Source: Photorhabdus khanii NC19 (GTDB lineage Bacteria; Pseudomonadota; Gammaproteobacteria; Enterobacterales; Enterobacteriaceae). From it: a DNA stretch of 41,417 bases. The notes under the pieces are model-generated. The model saw only the letters and a program-made list of their open reading frames with translations. It did no database searches and was not told the origin of the DNA. How positions within the stretch are numbered: the first letter of the stretch is position 1; each line of letters starts with the position of its first letter. A program made the position numbers and the translations under genes. The DNA is taken from the NCBI RefSeq assembly GCF_000517265.1, contig NZ_AYSJ01000013.1:1-41417 (forward strand), in the 5' to 3' direction. This document shows, one piece after another, positions 9,634-18,034 of the stretch.

Positions 9634-10524
9634 ATGGAAAATATCATTGATCCTGATAATGCTATTGTGGAAGTTAATAACGCATTAAAAGATATTCTAT
9701 TTCAGTATTTAACGAATATTGATATTCGTTTTGATCTGCCAGAAATGGATTTAATTCCATCGAAGCCGACAATAAGTGTATTTCTTTATGATATACATGA
9801 AGATTTACAATTACGTTCTGCTGAACCAAGGCGTTATAACCCTGCAACTAATTTATTATTACCAGGATGGGTAAATATTAATTATAATTATTTAATTACT
9901 TACTGGCATTCGAGTAAACCATCAAGTGATGGTTGTAGTCCAGATAGTCAGCCTGATAATCAGGCTGCAAAAATAATGACTGGTGTTTTGAACGCGTTGA
10001 TTAATAATCGTCAATTATCTAAAATTCCCGGCGCATATACCAGAGTGATCCCACCGCAGGAAAATTTAAATAGCTTGGGTAACTTTTGGCAGGCTCTTGG
10101 TAACCGTCCACGCTTGTCTTTATTGTATTCAGTTACAGCACCTGTAAAACTTCAAGATGTTATAAATATGGTAGAACCGGTTAGAGAGATTTCCCATTCT
10201 ATGAATCAAAAACCAAATTTGGTTAGCGAACAAATAAATCAAGTTTTATCAGAGAAATTATGTATTGATTTAGGTGGCACAGAAGATGTACGTTTTGCTC
10301 TTGCTAAAGTGAATCTGAAAACTGAATTTACCGCAGAGGATAATGAAAGTCAGGAAAGTGAAAAAGTTATTCTTAAGGTTTCTGGCATTACCCGTTCGGA
10401 TTATTTAGAGAGAATAAAAATTATTCTTTCTGGATGGAAAAATAGTCAAAGTGAAATTGTTGAGATAAATGGTGTAGGTATCTTTATTGCTAAAGAAAAT
10501 TCTGATAAGTTAATTGGAATATAA
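9634..10524 (+). CDS. pvc16: PVC tube cap / tail terminator, DUF4255 family, Pvc16-like
   Basis: A 296-residue protein closing the structural operon. Residues about 1-190 match the DUF4255 pattern: an early helix (IVEVNNALKDILFQYL), then ISVFLYDIHEDLQLRSAEPR, then a hydrophobic strand with LLPGWVNINYNYLITYW, then a helix with the KIMTGVLNALINN pattern. In Afp and PVC, Afp16/Pvc16 caps the end of tube and sheath and stops elongation. The C-terminal third (about 200-296) is variable and may bind the sheath. A GGAG ribosome site precedes the ATG, 24 bases after pvc15. The payload gene begins 296 bases downstream, which separates structure from cargo as in other PVC loci. Confidence 0.85.
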   Translation: MENIIDPDNAIVEVNNALKDILFQYLTNIDIRFDLPEMDLIPSKPTISVFLYDIHEDLQLRSAEPRRYNPATNLLLPGWVNINYNYLITYWHSSKPSSDGCSPDSQPDNQAAKIMTGVLNALINNRQLSKIPGAYTRVIPPQENLNSLGNFWQALGNRPRLSLLYSVTAPVKLQDVINMVEPVREISHSMNQKPNLVSEQINQVLSEKLCIDLGGTEDVRFALAKVNLKTEFTAEDNESQESEKVILKVSGITRSDYLERIKIILSGWKNSQSEIVEINGVGIFIAKENSDKLIGI

Positions 10525-10820
10525 AATTATGGTTTAATTATCTCACCCATTTATCTTGCAATATTCTTCACTATCTGATTTGTCAGAAAATGCTTGATTT
10601 ATTTTTGATAATAACAAAAAGATAGATAATATGGTTCAAAAAAAACGAAGGTATAAGTATAGCGGTATTATAGAAAGATATTCAGATTAAATGCATTATT
10701 CATGATAATGAGAAAATTTTTAAGAGTTATTATTTGTTTAAATGTTTGTAATTGAATTGTTGAATCGTTTTGATGATAATTTTAAATGTAACAAGTTCAG
10801 TTATTATAGAGGATTTATAA
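10525..10820 (+). other. AT-rich intergenic region between PVC structural operon and payload gene
   Basis: This 296-base gap is strongly AT-rich and holds no convincing gene; the longest start-to-stop reading seen (ATG at 10631) is under 20 codons. No intrinsic terminator with a GC stem and T-tract is visible after pvc16, only a five-pair hairpin. The ribosome site for the payload (GAGGATT) lies at its right end. It probably carries the payload's own promoter, but I could not pick boxes with confidence. Confidence 0.5.
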
Positions 10821-11753
10821 ATGTTCAAAAATGATGTTTATGAAAAAACAGTTAAATCTGGCAAAGGTAAAACTTCAGATGGAATGCTATTGGATGCATT
10901 ATATTTGGATATCCCTAATGCCAGAGCAGTCATGTCTGCTTATAAGAAAAAGACGCCTAATTTACCTGACTTCAATGAAAAGACGCAATTAATTCTCAGT
11001 GCTTCAAAGAAATTTGGTCAGCTAAAACCTGCAAAGCAACGTGCTTTCTCTGAGCCTGGTTTAAAAGCGAATGGTGTTTCTGACGGAAAATTTATTTATT
11101 CAAAAAACTCTTTGTCGAATTTCGCTGCTCATGCAGGATATGAGCATAATGGTCATTATGACGATGAGTTTGTCAATTTTAAGGATAATGATAGAAATTT
11201 AGCAGAGGGTAAGCTATTTCCTGGAATTAACTTGATTAGGAGGCCATTAATAGAAAAAAACAAAGAAACAAATGAATGGGAAATAAAACAAATAGAGGTG
11301 GGTGCTTATAAGGTTAGTGATATTGATTCTTTTATTTTAGGGATAAATAATATGTATAGTGAAGCAGGTACATCTTTACATCCAATAATAGAATCCCTGA
11401 TCAGAAATCATATTATTAACAATGATTATGTATTACCTACGATGGCAGGTATTGCTGGTTTGCATGCAGAGGTACAAGCACTTAACCATTTATTGATTTT
11501 AGAAGATAAAAGGGCCGGGAAAACTATTGGAAGTCGAAAAATAGGCGAATATATGCGGGATATGCTGAAATCATCTATTTTTACACAGCGATTAACAACA
11601 ATACAAGCGGGAGATGATTTTGCTGCTTGCCATAATTGTTCTGGAATATTGTCAGCGCCAGCTAATGTTATTACTGGTAAGGTGGAAAGTGCGGGCAATA
11701 ATTTTTCATCGACATTATCTCGATATAAGAGATCACAAGAATCACCAATATAA
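10821..11753 (+). CDS. PVC payload: putative YwqJ-like deaminase-fold toxin
   Basis: A 310-residue protein directly downstream of the PVC structural genes, the usual place for the injected effector. The N-terminal 55 or so residues are polar and Lys-rich with MLLDALYLDI, consistent with a PVC packaging leader; there is no Sec signal. The C-terminal domain (about 85-300) ends with LHAEVQALNHLL (His215, Glu217) and, 53 residues later, CHNC (Cys270, Cys273) followed by NVITGK. A HxE plus CxxC zinc site is the hallmark of the cytidine-deaminase superfamily; spacing and the preceding SEAGTSLHPIIESLI segment resemble the YwqJ-like toxin branch. Inferred role: zinc deaminase acting on nucleotides or nucleic acid in the target cell. 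No immunity gene is evident, as expected for a eukaryote-targeting payload. The substrate is unknown. Confidence 0.7.
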   Translation: MFKNDVYEKTVKSGKGKTSDGMLLDALYLDIPNARAVMSAYKKKTPNLPDFNEKTQLILSASKKFGQLKPAKQRAFSEPGLKANGVSDGKFIYSKNSLSNFAAHAGYEHNGHYDDEFVNFKDNDRNLAEGKLFPGINLIRRPLIEKNKETNEWEIKQIEVGAYKVSDIDSFILGINNMYSEAGTSLHPIIESLIRNHIINNDYVLPTMAGIAGLHAEVQALNHLLILEDKRAGKTIGSRKIGEYMRDMLKSSIFTQRLTTIQAGDDFAACHNCSGILSAPANVITGKVESAGNNFSSTLSRYKRSQESPI

Positions 11754-11755
11754 AG

Positions 11756-11876
11756 ATACCCGTTATCTTTCAAGTTGCCTCTTTGTTGGCTGCATTCTCT
11801 CACCCCGGTCACATAGTTCGCTATGCGCCCGGGGATTCGCTCCCTTGCCGTCTCGATGCATCTTGAAATCTATAGC
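11756..11876. repeat. MITE-like dispersed intergenic repeat (Photorhabdus/Xenorhabdus type)
   Basis: About 120 bases just after the payload gene. Imperfect terminal inverted repeats are visible: TTTCAAGTTGC near 11767 and, as its complement, GCATCTTGAAA near 11858. The interior folds into a strong hairpin: CATAG-TTCG-CTATG flanked by CCCCGG and CCGGGG arms (about 11802-11835). It has no coding capacity. I recall very similar elements as abundant non-autonomous repeats between genes of Photorhabdus and Xenorhabdus, but copy number cannot be tested here. The hairpin may also end payload transcription. Confidence 0.6.
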
Positions 11877-12015
11877 CTGAGGATTATGTGAGTCACTTCA
11901 TCGTAAAAGATTTGATCACGCCTCAGGCATTGAGTTTCCTTCTTATTTATTAATTTTTTTATGTTAAGGCCAGATTAATTCGATAAGAGCAATTTTACAG
12001 CAGACCTAATAAGAG

Positions 12016-12807
12016 TTAATTTTCCTTCACCGTTTCAATTATCCAATCTTTGAAAAAACTGACCTTGGTAAACTGTTCTGCTGGTTTTAGGAGTGAACGA
12101 GATACCAGCCCAGAAACGATATCATCTTTATTACTTGTTTTAACCATCAATGGCCCTCCTGAGTCCCCACCGCCGACACCTCCATTTTGATTACCAGAAC
12201 AAATATTTATTGCCGGATCGTAATTTGTATCAGGGTATCCCGGAGGAACTTCGATACATTTCTTATCATCAAGGATATATTCATCGGTTTTCATTAATAT
12301 ATTCGGTGTTGATACACTTTCTGTTTTTCCAAAACCAATAACCGTTAATTCTGTATCAACTGGCAGATCAATAGTTTCATCTATTCCATTGAGTTTTGCA
12401 AAAGCATCACTGTTTGCATCTCGGTTGAGCTTAATGAGCGCTATGTCATATTGCCCCCGTTTTCGTGCAAACCATTTTGGATGAATAATAATTTTTTCAA
12501 TATCAACTTTATCCTTATAAATTGGTGTAGGTTTATACCTTTCTAATCCTACATAGATTGTGGATTTTATATTATCATCTTCAACGCAGTGAGCTGCTGT
12601 TAAAACCCAACGTTTATTGATTAATACCGAGCCACAACGGTGCCCTTCAATGTTTCCATTTTTTGTGTTAAGTGCTGAATAAAATGGAAATTCACCCGGT
12701 TCCGCAGGTTGACCATTTATTATATCTAATTCTCTGGCGCTGTTTGCCATTAATGAGAATGAGAGCGTGCCGATAAAAACTAGAGTAAAAAGCAATTTTT
12801 CTTTCAT
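12016..12807 (-). CDS. Secreted trypsin-fold (S1 family) serine protease
   Basis: A 263-residue protease with a Sec signal peptide (Lys, a hydrophobic core to about residue 20, cleavage near ANSA-RE). A short propeptide leads to the IINGQPA activation-type N-terminus (residues 29-35). The catalytic triad is visible: His73 in LTAAHC, Asp121 in YDIALIKL and Ser216 in GGDSGGPL. The residue six positions before the catalytic Ser (chymotrypsin 189) is Gly210 rather than Asp, so trypsin-like Arg/Lys specificity is doubtful. The usual Cys at 191 is also replaced by Gly. AAGGA precedes the ATG. It is monocistronic and oriented opposite the PVC payload. Probably an exported virulence or nutritional protease; the target is unknown. 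Fold assignment is firm, specificity is inference. Confidence 0.9.
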   Translation of the reverse strand: MKEKLLFTLVFIGTLSFSLMANSARELDIINGQPAEPGEFPFYSALNTKNGNIEGHRCGSVLINKRWVLTAAHCVEDDNIKSTIYVGLERYKPTPIYKDKVDIEKIIIHPKWFARKRGQYDIALIKLNRDANSDAFAKLNGIDETIDLPVDTELTVIGFGKTESVSTPNILMKTDEYILDDKKCIEVPPGYPDTNYDPAINICSGNQNGGVGGGDSGGPLMVKTSNKDDIVSGLVSRSLLKPAEQFTKVSFFKDWIIETVKEN

Positions 12808-13231
12808 AATATAATCCTTGTATAATACGATGGCAGAGATAAAATTCCATTGTATACTATATCAATATGGTCTGGCAGAATAACAACTATATGTATATTT
12901 ATACCTCATTTATAATTAATGGATTTTTCTTATTTGAAATCAAGGAAAATAAACACTTATTATTAAGTAACTTGGTTTTTACAATACGGATAAGTTTTTT
13001 TTAACATGAATTCAATTGGGGGATTATATTAGGTAAGGGTAGGGGATTTTTATCTAGTGCTGTTTCGGAAAAATGGATAACAAGAGGATTGGGATAATGT
13101 TTTACTGCCAGAGTCAATATTCCGATGACCGAGAGATAAAACTCAGCAGAAAAGTCATTGGATTATTCATGTGTTGATTCGGCCTCTTATGTAAGAGAGG
13201 CTGAATTAATATCACTTTATTGAGTGGGTGT
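12808..13231. other. Intergenic region between protease and tetronate permease genes
   Basis: The 424 bases hold the promoter side of the protease (minus strand) and the 3' end of the tetronate operon. An imperfect hairpin (GCCTCTTA / TAAGAGAGGC with one bulge, about 13181-13202) lies just past the permease stop and may terminate that operon, though it lacks a T-tract. No gene is seen. Confidence 0.45.
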
Positions 13232-14617
13232 TTATAACACCAGATTAAGGATGATCACCCCACACAAGCCAATTACCCAGACAATAGTGGTTGACATTGA
13301 CCAGACAATCATCTGTTGTTTGACATCTTTAATTCCTATCATTCGGTTAACCACCCAGAATAGGCTGTCATTAAAGTAACTGAAGAATAGCGAACCCATA
13401 GCTGCCGCTTGTGCGGCAACCAGCATATTGATCCCCGGAATCTGACTAATAATTGGGGCAGAAATAGAAGCGGCAGTAATCATTGCTACGGTGGCCGAGC
13501 CTTGAATTAAGCGAACCAGTGTTGCGATAATAAATGGGATCAACACCGGTATCAGAGGCAAGTTCGCTATGTGCTGTGCCAAAATAGTACCGGTTCCACT
13601 TTCGCGCAATACCGCCCCTAATGCACCGCCAGCTCCCGTCACCAGCAAAATAATGCCGGCAGCCTGTAAACCTTCTTCCAGACGATCCATGACTTCATGT
13701 TTACTGGCTTTTGGCATCAGGGTATAAACTGCCAGTAATACACTTATTGCCAGGGCAATAACTGGCTCACCAAGGAAATCAAAAGCCTGAAAATATAAGT
13801 TGTTTTCCTGCCCGAAGAAAGTTTCGGTGCTCAGTAACAGCCCGTTAATGGCTTTAATGAAGATCAATGTAATAGGAACGATAATCGGCATCAGAGAGAG
13901 AAATAGACCGGGCAGGGGTTTATTTACTTTTTCTTCCATATAGCGCTGCTGGATTTCTTTCAGGTCCTCAGTTGCGGCTGTTTCGTCAATTGGCTGAAAT
14001 TCTGGATATTTTACGGCTAACCATTTGGCATAAAACACGATGCCGATAACACAAGGAACGGCCAAAACCATACCGGCCAGCATCATGGTGCCGATATCTA
14101 CGCCAAAGATAGCTGCAACACCCAGTGGTCCCGGTGTTGGCGGGACGGCACTGTGGGTAACAATCAATCCACCGGCCAATGCGACGCCAAGCGTCAGCAG
14201 ATTGCGTTTGCCTTTTTTCGCCAGAGCCTTAGCCAGTGGATAGAGGATAACGAAAGCAGAGTCGACAAAAATCGGAATGCTGACGATATAACCGGTAATC
14301 GCTAATGCCCACTCTTCGCGTTTTTTACCTAACCATTTGATAAAGCTGTAGGCTATCTGTTCAGCCGCGCCGGAAACTTCCAGCACTCGTCCCATCATGA
14401 CACCCAAACCGATAACAATACCAATACTGCCCAGTGTAGAGCCGAAGCCTTTAGTCATGATATCGATGGTATTCGCTGCGGTTAAACCACCCGAGATCCC
14501 GGCGATCACCGCTGCAATCAGCATTGCCAGCAAAGCATGAACACGGGTACGCAGTACCAGAAAGATTAGGGTAAATACGGCTATACCCAAACCAATGACC
14601 GGAATGTAGCGTTCCAT
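13232..14617 (-). CDS. GntP-family permease (probable tetronate/sugar-acid transporter)
   Basis: A 461-residue inner-membrane protein with about 12 hydrophobic segments. Family signatures of the gluconate:H+ symporter (GntP) group are clear: GFGSTLGSIGIVIGLGVMMG near residues 57-76, SIPIFVDSAFVILYPLAKAL, and THSAVPPTPGPLGVAAIFGVD. It starts two bases after denD, and its ribosome site (GGGAGG) lies within the denD end, so it is the last gene of the operon. Operon membership with denD, otnI and otnK points to D-erythronate or L-threonate as substrate, like YgbN in E. coli. The exact substrate is inference. The gene looks intact although two enzymes of its pathway are broken. Confidence 0.88.
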   Translation of the reverse strand: MERYIPVIGLGIAVFTLIFLVLRTRVHALLAMLIAAVIAGISGGLTAANTIDIMTKGFGSTLGSIGIVIGLGVMMGRVLEVSGAAEQIAYSFIKWLGKKREEWALAITGYIVSIPIFVDSAFVILYPLAKALAKKGKRNLLTLGVALAGGLIVTHSAVPPTPGPLGVAAIFGVDIGTMMLAGMVLAVPCVIGIVFYAKWLAVKYPEFQPIDETAATEDLKEIQQRYMEEKVNKPLPGLFLSLMPIIVPITLIFIKAINGLLLSTETFFGQENNLYFQAFDFLGEPVIALAISVLLAVYTLMPKASKHEVMDRLEEGLQAAGIILLVTGAGGALGAVLRESGTGTILAQHIANLPLIPVLIPFIIATLVRLIQGSATVAMITAASISAPIISQIPGINMLVAAQAAAMGSLFFSYFNDSLFWVVNRMIGIKDVKQQMIVWSMSTTIVWVIGLCGVIILNLVL

Positions 14618-14619
14618 AA

Positions 14620-15585
14620 TTAGCCTCCCTTCTGGGGCGGGTTATTGGCGATAAAAGCCCGGATTGCATCATGGAAAGTGCCATCTGCATGGAAACCCAA
14701 TGACAGCCCATGGCTGATATCAAAGTTACCCGGCCAACTGGCGACAATGCGGTTAATGTTTTCATCCGGTTCGAAGCGGATCAGATCCACGGTTTTTTGC
14801 CCGGCAATTTCTGCCAGTGCGTCAATCATACCCTGAACAGTGACACTGATACCGGGTAAATTGACTGTGCGGGAAAGGCCAAATTTCTCCGCCGGAATTT
14901 GAGTGGCATGAATAAAGTTGCGGATCACCGTTTCAGGGCTGGAAATCCATAAGGTGAGATCGCGGGAAACCGGGCAGATGCTGCTTTCTCCATGCAAAGG
15001 TTCACGGATAATGCCACTGGCAAAAGAGGATGCGGCTTTGTTTGGTTTTCCGGGGCGAACACTGATTGTCGGCAGGCGGAGTACCCGGCCATCCACATAC
15101 CCTTTGCGGGAATAGTCGTTAATCAGCAATTCACACATGGCTTTCTGTGTGCCATAGGATGATTGAGGATTAACCGCACTCTGTTCGGTGATAGTCGCCG
15201 GTAATTCTCCACCAAATACCGCAAGGGAACTGGTGAAAATCAACTTCAATTTTGGATTTTTGGCCCGTGCGATTGCCAATAAATTTCGGGTAACATCAAA
15301 GTTAACTTGCAAACCCAGATCGAAATCATTTTCAGCATGGCTACTGACAATGGCGGCTAAATGAAATAATACGATACTGTTTTCATCAATCAGCTTTTCC
15401 GCCGCATTTGCCTGAGTTAAATCCAGTGCCAGACACTGGACGCGAGGATCATTGACCGGTGAAATAGAGCGTTGAATATCGGTCAGTATTAGCTGATCAA
15501 AATTTAACTCATGGTTGTCTTCTAGCAAAGCACGGGCGAGTTGCTGGCCCAGAAAACCTGCGCCACCAGTGATTATCACTTTCAT
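14620..15585 (-). CDS. denD: D-erythronate dehydrogenase (extended SDR family)
   Basis: An NAD-dependent short-chain dehydrogenase/reductase that in the DUF1537-linked tetronate pathway oxidises D-erythronate to 2-oxo-tetronate. I choose the internal ATG at 15585, giving 321 residues. The Rossmann motif GGAGFLG then sits at residues 7-13 and AGGAGAG is correctly spaced; an upstream ATG (15678) would add 31 unrelated residues. The catalytic pair follows SSLAVFGG as Tyr-Gly-Thr-Gln-Lys (YxxxK). It lies between otnI upstream and the permease downstream, all on the minus strand. A generic NAD-dependent epimerase is the alternative, but operon context favours DenD. Confidence 0.82.
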   Translation of the reverse strand: MKVIITGGAGFLGQQLARALLEDNHELNFDQLILTDIQRSISPVNDPRVQCLALDLTQANAAEKLIDENSIVLFHLAAIVSSHAENDFDLGLQVNFDVTRNLLAIARAKNPKLKLIFTSSLAVFGGELPATITEQSAVNPQSSYGTQKAMCELLINDYSRKGYVDGRVLRLPTISVRPGKPNKAASSFASGIIREPLHGESSICPVSRDLTLWISSPETVIRNFIHATQIPAEKFGLSRTVNLPGISVTVQGMIDALAEIAGQKTVDLIRFEPDENINRIVASWPGNFDISHGLSLGFHADGTFHDAIRAFIANNPPQKGG

Positions 15586-15690
15586 GTGACTCTCCTGTTT
15601 AACCAGTATATTGATAGAGATTGTCCGATATTCATGTACATAACGATAAATAAAGTCTCTGCGCTCTGATGGGAGCATATTTTCTCTTGG

Positions 15691-16467
15691 TTATTTCTGT
15701 GCTTTGATCAACCAACCCAGACCGTCTTCAGTGTGGCCGGCGGGGTGATATTCGCAACCCAGCCACCCTTGATAACCAATTCCATCCAGTTTATTAAACA
15801 GCCACGGGTAATTACCTGCCAATAAGGGTTCATGACGCTCCGGCACAGAGGCAATTTGGATGTGGCTGAATTTTCCCCATAGTCGCTCAATGGTGCGCAG
15901 TAAATCCCCTTCCATAATCTGGCAGTGGTATAGATCCAACTGGATAAAAACGTTTGGACGATCAATTTCTTTGAGCAATACTTCGGCCTGGCGTTGAGTT
16001 GTCAGAAAATAACCCGGCATATCACGGGTATTAATCGGTTCAATTAATATATTGATATTATGTTCTGCCATGACATTTGCGGAATGTTGAATATTTCTGA
16101 TATAACACTCACGCTGTTGTTCCGGTGTAAACTGTTTATTCAGCTTTCCTGCCATAGCATGAATTTGCTTACAATCCAGCGCTAACGCGTATTTCAGGGC
16201 AATTTGTACACCTTCCGCAAATTCTTTTTCACGTCCGGGAATAGAGGCTGTTCCTCTTTCGTCTGCCGCCCAGTTTCCGGCTGGCATGTTGAATAAAACC
16301 TGTGTTAATTGATGCTGTTTTAACAGGGCAGCAAGATCTTCTGCCGCTGCTTCGTAAGGAAATAGATATTCAATACCTTTAAATCCGGCTTTGGCTGCGC
16401 GGGCAAAACGTTCTGTAAAAGGCACGTCTTGGAACATCATGCTCAAGTTTGCCGCAAATTTAGCCAT
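15691..16467 (-). CDS. otnI: 2-oxo-tetronate isomerase (hydroxypyruvate isomerase family)
   Basis: A 258-residue TIM-barrel sugar-isomerase-like protein. The start MAKFAANLSMMFQDVPFTER and the body (FKGIEYLFPYE, QIHAMAGK, NILIEPINTRDMPGYFL, QLDLYHCQIMEGDL, GCEYHP) match the Hyi/OtnI family. Metal ligands are expected among Glu of LIEPIN, Asp of QLDLYH, His and Glu of the C-terminal CEYHP. In the tetronate pathway OtnI interconverts 2-oxo- and 3-oxo-tetronate in the cytosol. AAGGA lies upstream of the ATG. The gene upstream in the operon is a broken otnC. A true hydroxypyruvate isomerase is the alternative, but the otnK/denD neighbours favour OtnI. Confidence 0.85.
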   Translation of the reverse strand: MAKFAANLSMMFQDVPFTERFARAAKAGFKGIEYLFPYEAAAEDLAALLKQHQLTQVLFNMPAGNWAADERGTASIPGREKEFAEGVQIALKYALALDCKQIHAMAGKLNKQFTPEQQRECYIRNIQHSANVMAEHNINILIEPINTRDMPGYFLTTQRQAEVLLKEIDRPNVFIQLDLYHCQIMEGDLLRTIERLWGKFSHIQIASVPERHEPLLAGNYPWLFNKLDGIGYQGWLGCEYHPAGHTEDGLGWLIKAQK

Positions 16468-16489
16468 GATGAATTCCTTGTTGGTTTAC

Positions 16490-16756
16490 TCAGTTGTTTG
16501 GGTAACGCGTTTCAAGTTCCTGTACTTGTTCTTCATTTAGCGTAGTGAAACCGTGTGGTAATAATGTCAAATAGAGCCGTGCGGTATCTTCCAATTCTTT
16601 TATCTCCTGGTGGTAGATATTTCACCAGCGGCAGTTTACCAACCCGCATGACATAGTAAGGTGTTATCGGTGGCAGACAATTACTGCTGTTAAGTCGCCA
16701 AAACTGGCGTTGGTCGGCGTAATGATGATCGGGCTATTTGCCAACTTAGCGCTTGT
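16490..16756 (-). pseudogene. otnC: Degraded otnC (3-oxo-tetronate 4-phosphate decarboxylase) remnant
   Basis: The gap between otnK and otnI, where otnC normally lies, translates on the minus strand into three fragments resembling the class II aldolase-family decarboxylase. Fragment 1, from about 16732, reads IIITPTNASFGDL. Fragment 2, from about 16676, reads PPITPYYVMRVGKLPLV in another frame. Fragment 3, from about 16606, reads EIKELEDTARLYL and runs to a TGA at 16490-16492 back in the first frame. The family is about 210 residues; here less than half remains, with the N-terminus and internal blocks missing and at least two frame changes. Its loss removes the step giving dihydroxyacetone phosphate and CO2. 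Family likeness is from memory of E. coli YgbL. Confidence 0.82.
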
Positions 16757-18034
16757 TCATACATGAAATATCTCTTGTGCACGCAGGAAGAAATCCGTAT
16801 CGCCGAAGTTACCTGATTTTAATGCCAACCAATAATTGTGTTGTAAATCGTGTACCCAGGGTACGCCAGGGGCAATAGGTGCACCGATACTGAATTGTCG
16901 GATGTTCAGACTTTGTACTATTTTACCGGCAGTTTCGCCGCCTGCGATAATAAATGTATTGAACCCTTGTTGATGCAGGCTTTTTACAACGTCGGAGAAT
17001 GTGTTTTCTATTGCTTCACTGGCAATGGTTGCACCATATTGTTGTTGGATTTTCTGCAATATTTCCGGGGGTTGAGTCGTGTATAACATTGGCGCTAAGC
17101 CGTTTTCAGATTGTTGAATAATCCAGGTTACCAGTTGTTTGGCATACTGTGGATCATTGATGCATGAACCGATATTCAGGGCTTTGGCAGGAGCCAGTTT
17201 TTGGTATTGAGCAACTTGGTGGTTAGTCATAGCGGAGCAACTGCCGGAAAAGATGACGGTGCGCCTATTCTGGGCTGGTGGTGTTGCGCCTTCCGGCTGG
17301 CGTGGTATCAATGGTTTTCCGGTATCTATGCTGGCAAGTGCAGCACCAAGACCGGAACCACCGGTGACTAATTTCAGTTCTAAGGCTGCTCTGGCAGTAG
17401 GTAGCAGGTCATTCATGGTCATGGCATCTGTTACCGCGTAACGTATGCCTTGTTGTTGTAAATGATGTAGCCGATCGCGGATTGCCTGTTCCCCCTGATG
17501 AATACATATCAGATCCACCAAATCTGCTTTTCCCTGGGCTTGTTGTTCTATCAGGCGTATCAGATTGGCATCTGTCATGGGGGTTATGGGATGGTGCTGC
17601 ATACCACTTTCGTTAAGTAGTTGACCGTTGACAAACAGATGTCCATGAATAACTGTTCGACCGTTGATAGGGAGGGCTGGGGAGATTAGCGTGATGTCTG
17701 CTTTTAATGCGTCCATCAGAGCATCGGTTACCGGCCCGATATTGCCTTTGTTGGTGGAGTCAAAAGTTGAGCAGTATTTGAAGAATATTTGCTGACAGCC
17801 TGCCTTCTGGTGTAACCAGCGACAGGATTTCAGCGCGCTGTTTACTGCCTCATCTACCGGGCAGGAACGGCTTTTCAGGCTGATAACAATCGCATCAATA
17901 TCTTGTGAAATAACGGTATTTTCATCAGGTGTATCCAGCAACTGAATAACTCGCCAGCCGCTTTGCACCATAAAACCGGCGATATCGGTTGCGCCGGTAA
18001 AGTCATCGGCAATAACGCCCAATTTAATGGTCAT
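16757..18034 (-). CDS. otnK: 3-oxo-tetronate kinase (DUF1537 family)
   Basis: A 425-residue cytosolic kinase. The N-terminal substrate domain begins with the family hallmark GVIADDFTGATDIAGFMV (residues about 6-23), and KYCSTFDSTNKGNIGPV is a second signature. The C-terminal nucleotide-binding domain starts near residue 255 (VIFSGSCSAMTNHQV) and includes FIIAGGETAGKIV and IGAPIAPGVPWV. It phosphorylates 3-oxo-tetronate to the 4-phosphate, the substrate of OtnC. The ATG overlaps the TAA of an upstream ltnD remnant (TAATG), and an AGAG precedes it. Length and motifs look intact, yet both the gene before and the gene after are decayed, so its product would have no local downstream enzyme. Confidence 0.92.
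   Translation of the reverse strand: MTIKLGVIADDFTGATDIAGFMVQSGWRVIQLLDTPDENTVISQDIDAIVISLKSRSCPVDEAVNSALKSCRWLHQKAGCQQIFFKYCSTFDSTNKGNIGPVTDALMDALKADITLISPALPINGRTVIHGHLFVNGQLLNESGMQHHPITPMTDANLIRLIEQQAQGKADLVDLICIHQGEQAIRDRLHHLQQQGIRYAVTDAMTMNDLLPTARAALELKLVTGGSGLGAALASIDTGKPLIPRQPEGATPPAQNRRTVIFSGSCSAMTNHQVAQYQKLAPAKALNIGSCINDPQYAKQLVTWIIQQSENGLAPMLYTTQPPEILQKIQQQYGATIASEAIENTFSDVVKSLHQQGFNTFIIAGGETAGKIVQSLNIRQFSIGAPIAPGVPWVHDLQHNYWLALKSGNFGDTDFFLRAQEIFHV

Noticed and set aside
10631-10690. Small Lys/Arg-rich frame upstream of the payload gene
   Set aside because: Nineteen codons with no ribosome site or recognised motif.
11426-11812. Minus-strand 128-codon frame across the payload gene and repeat
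   Set aside because: It is antisense to the payload gene, which has the ribosome site and recognisable motifs; the translation has no family-like features.
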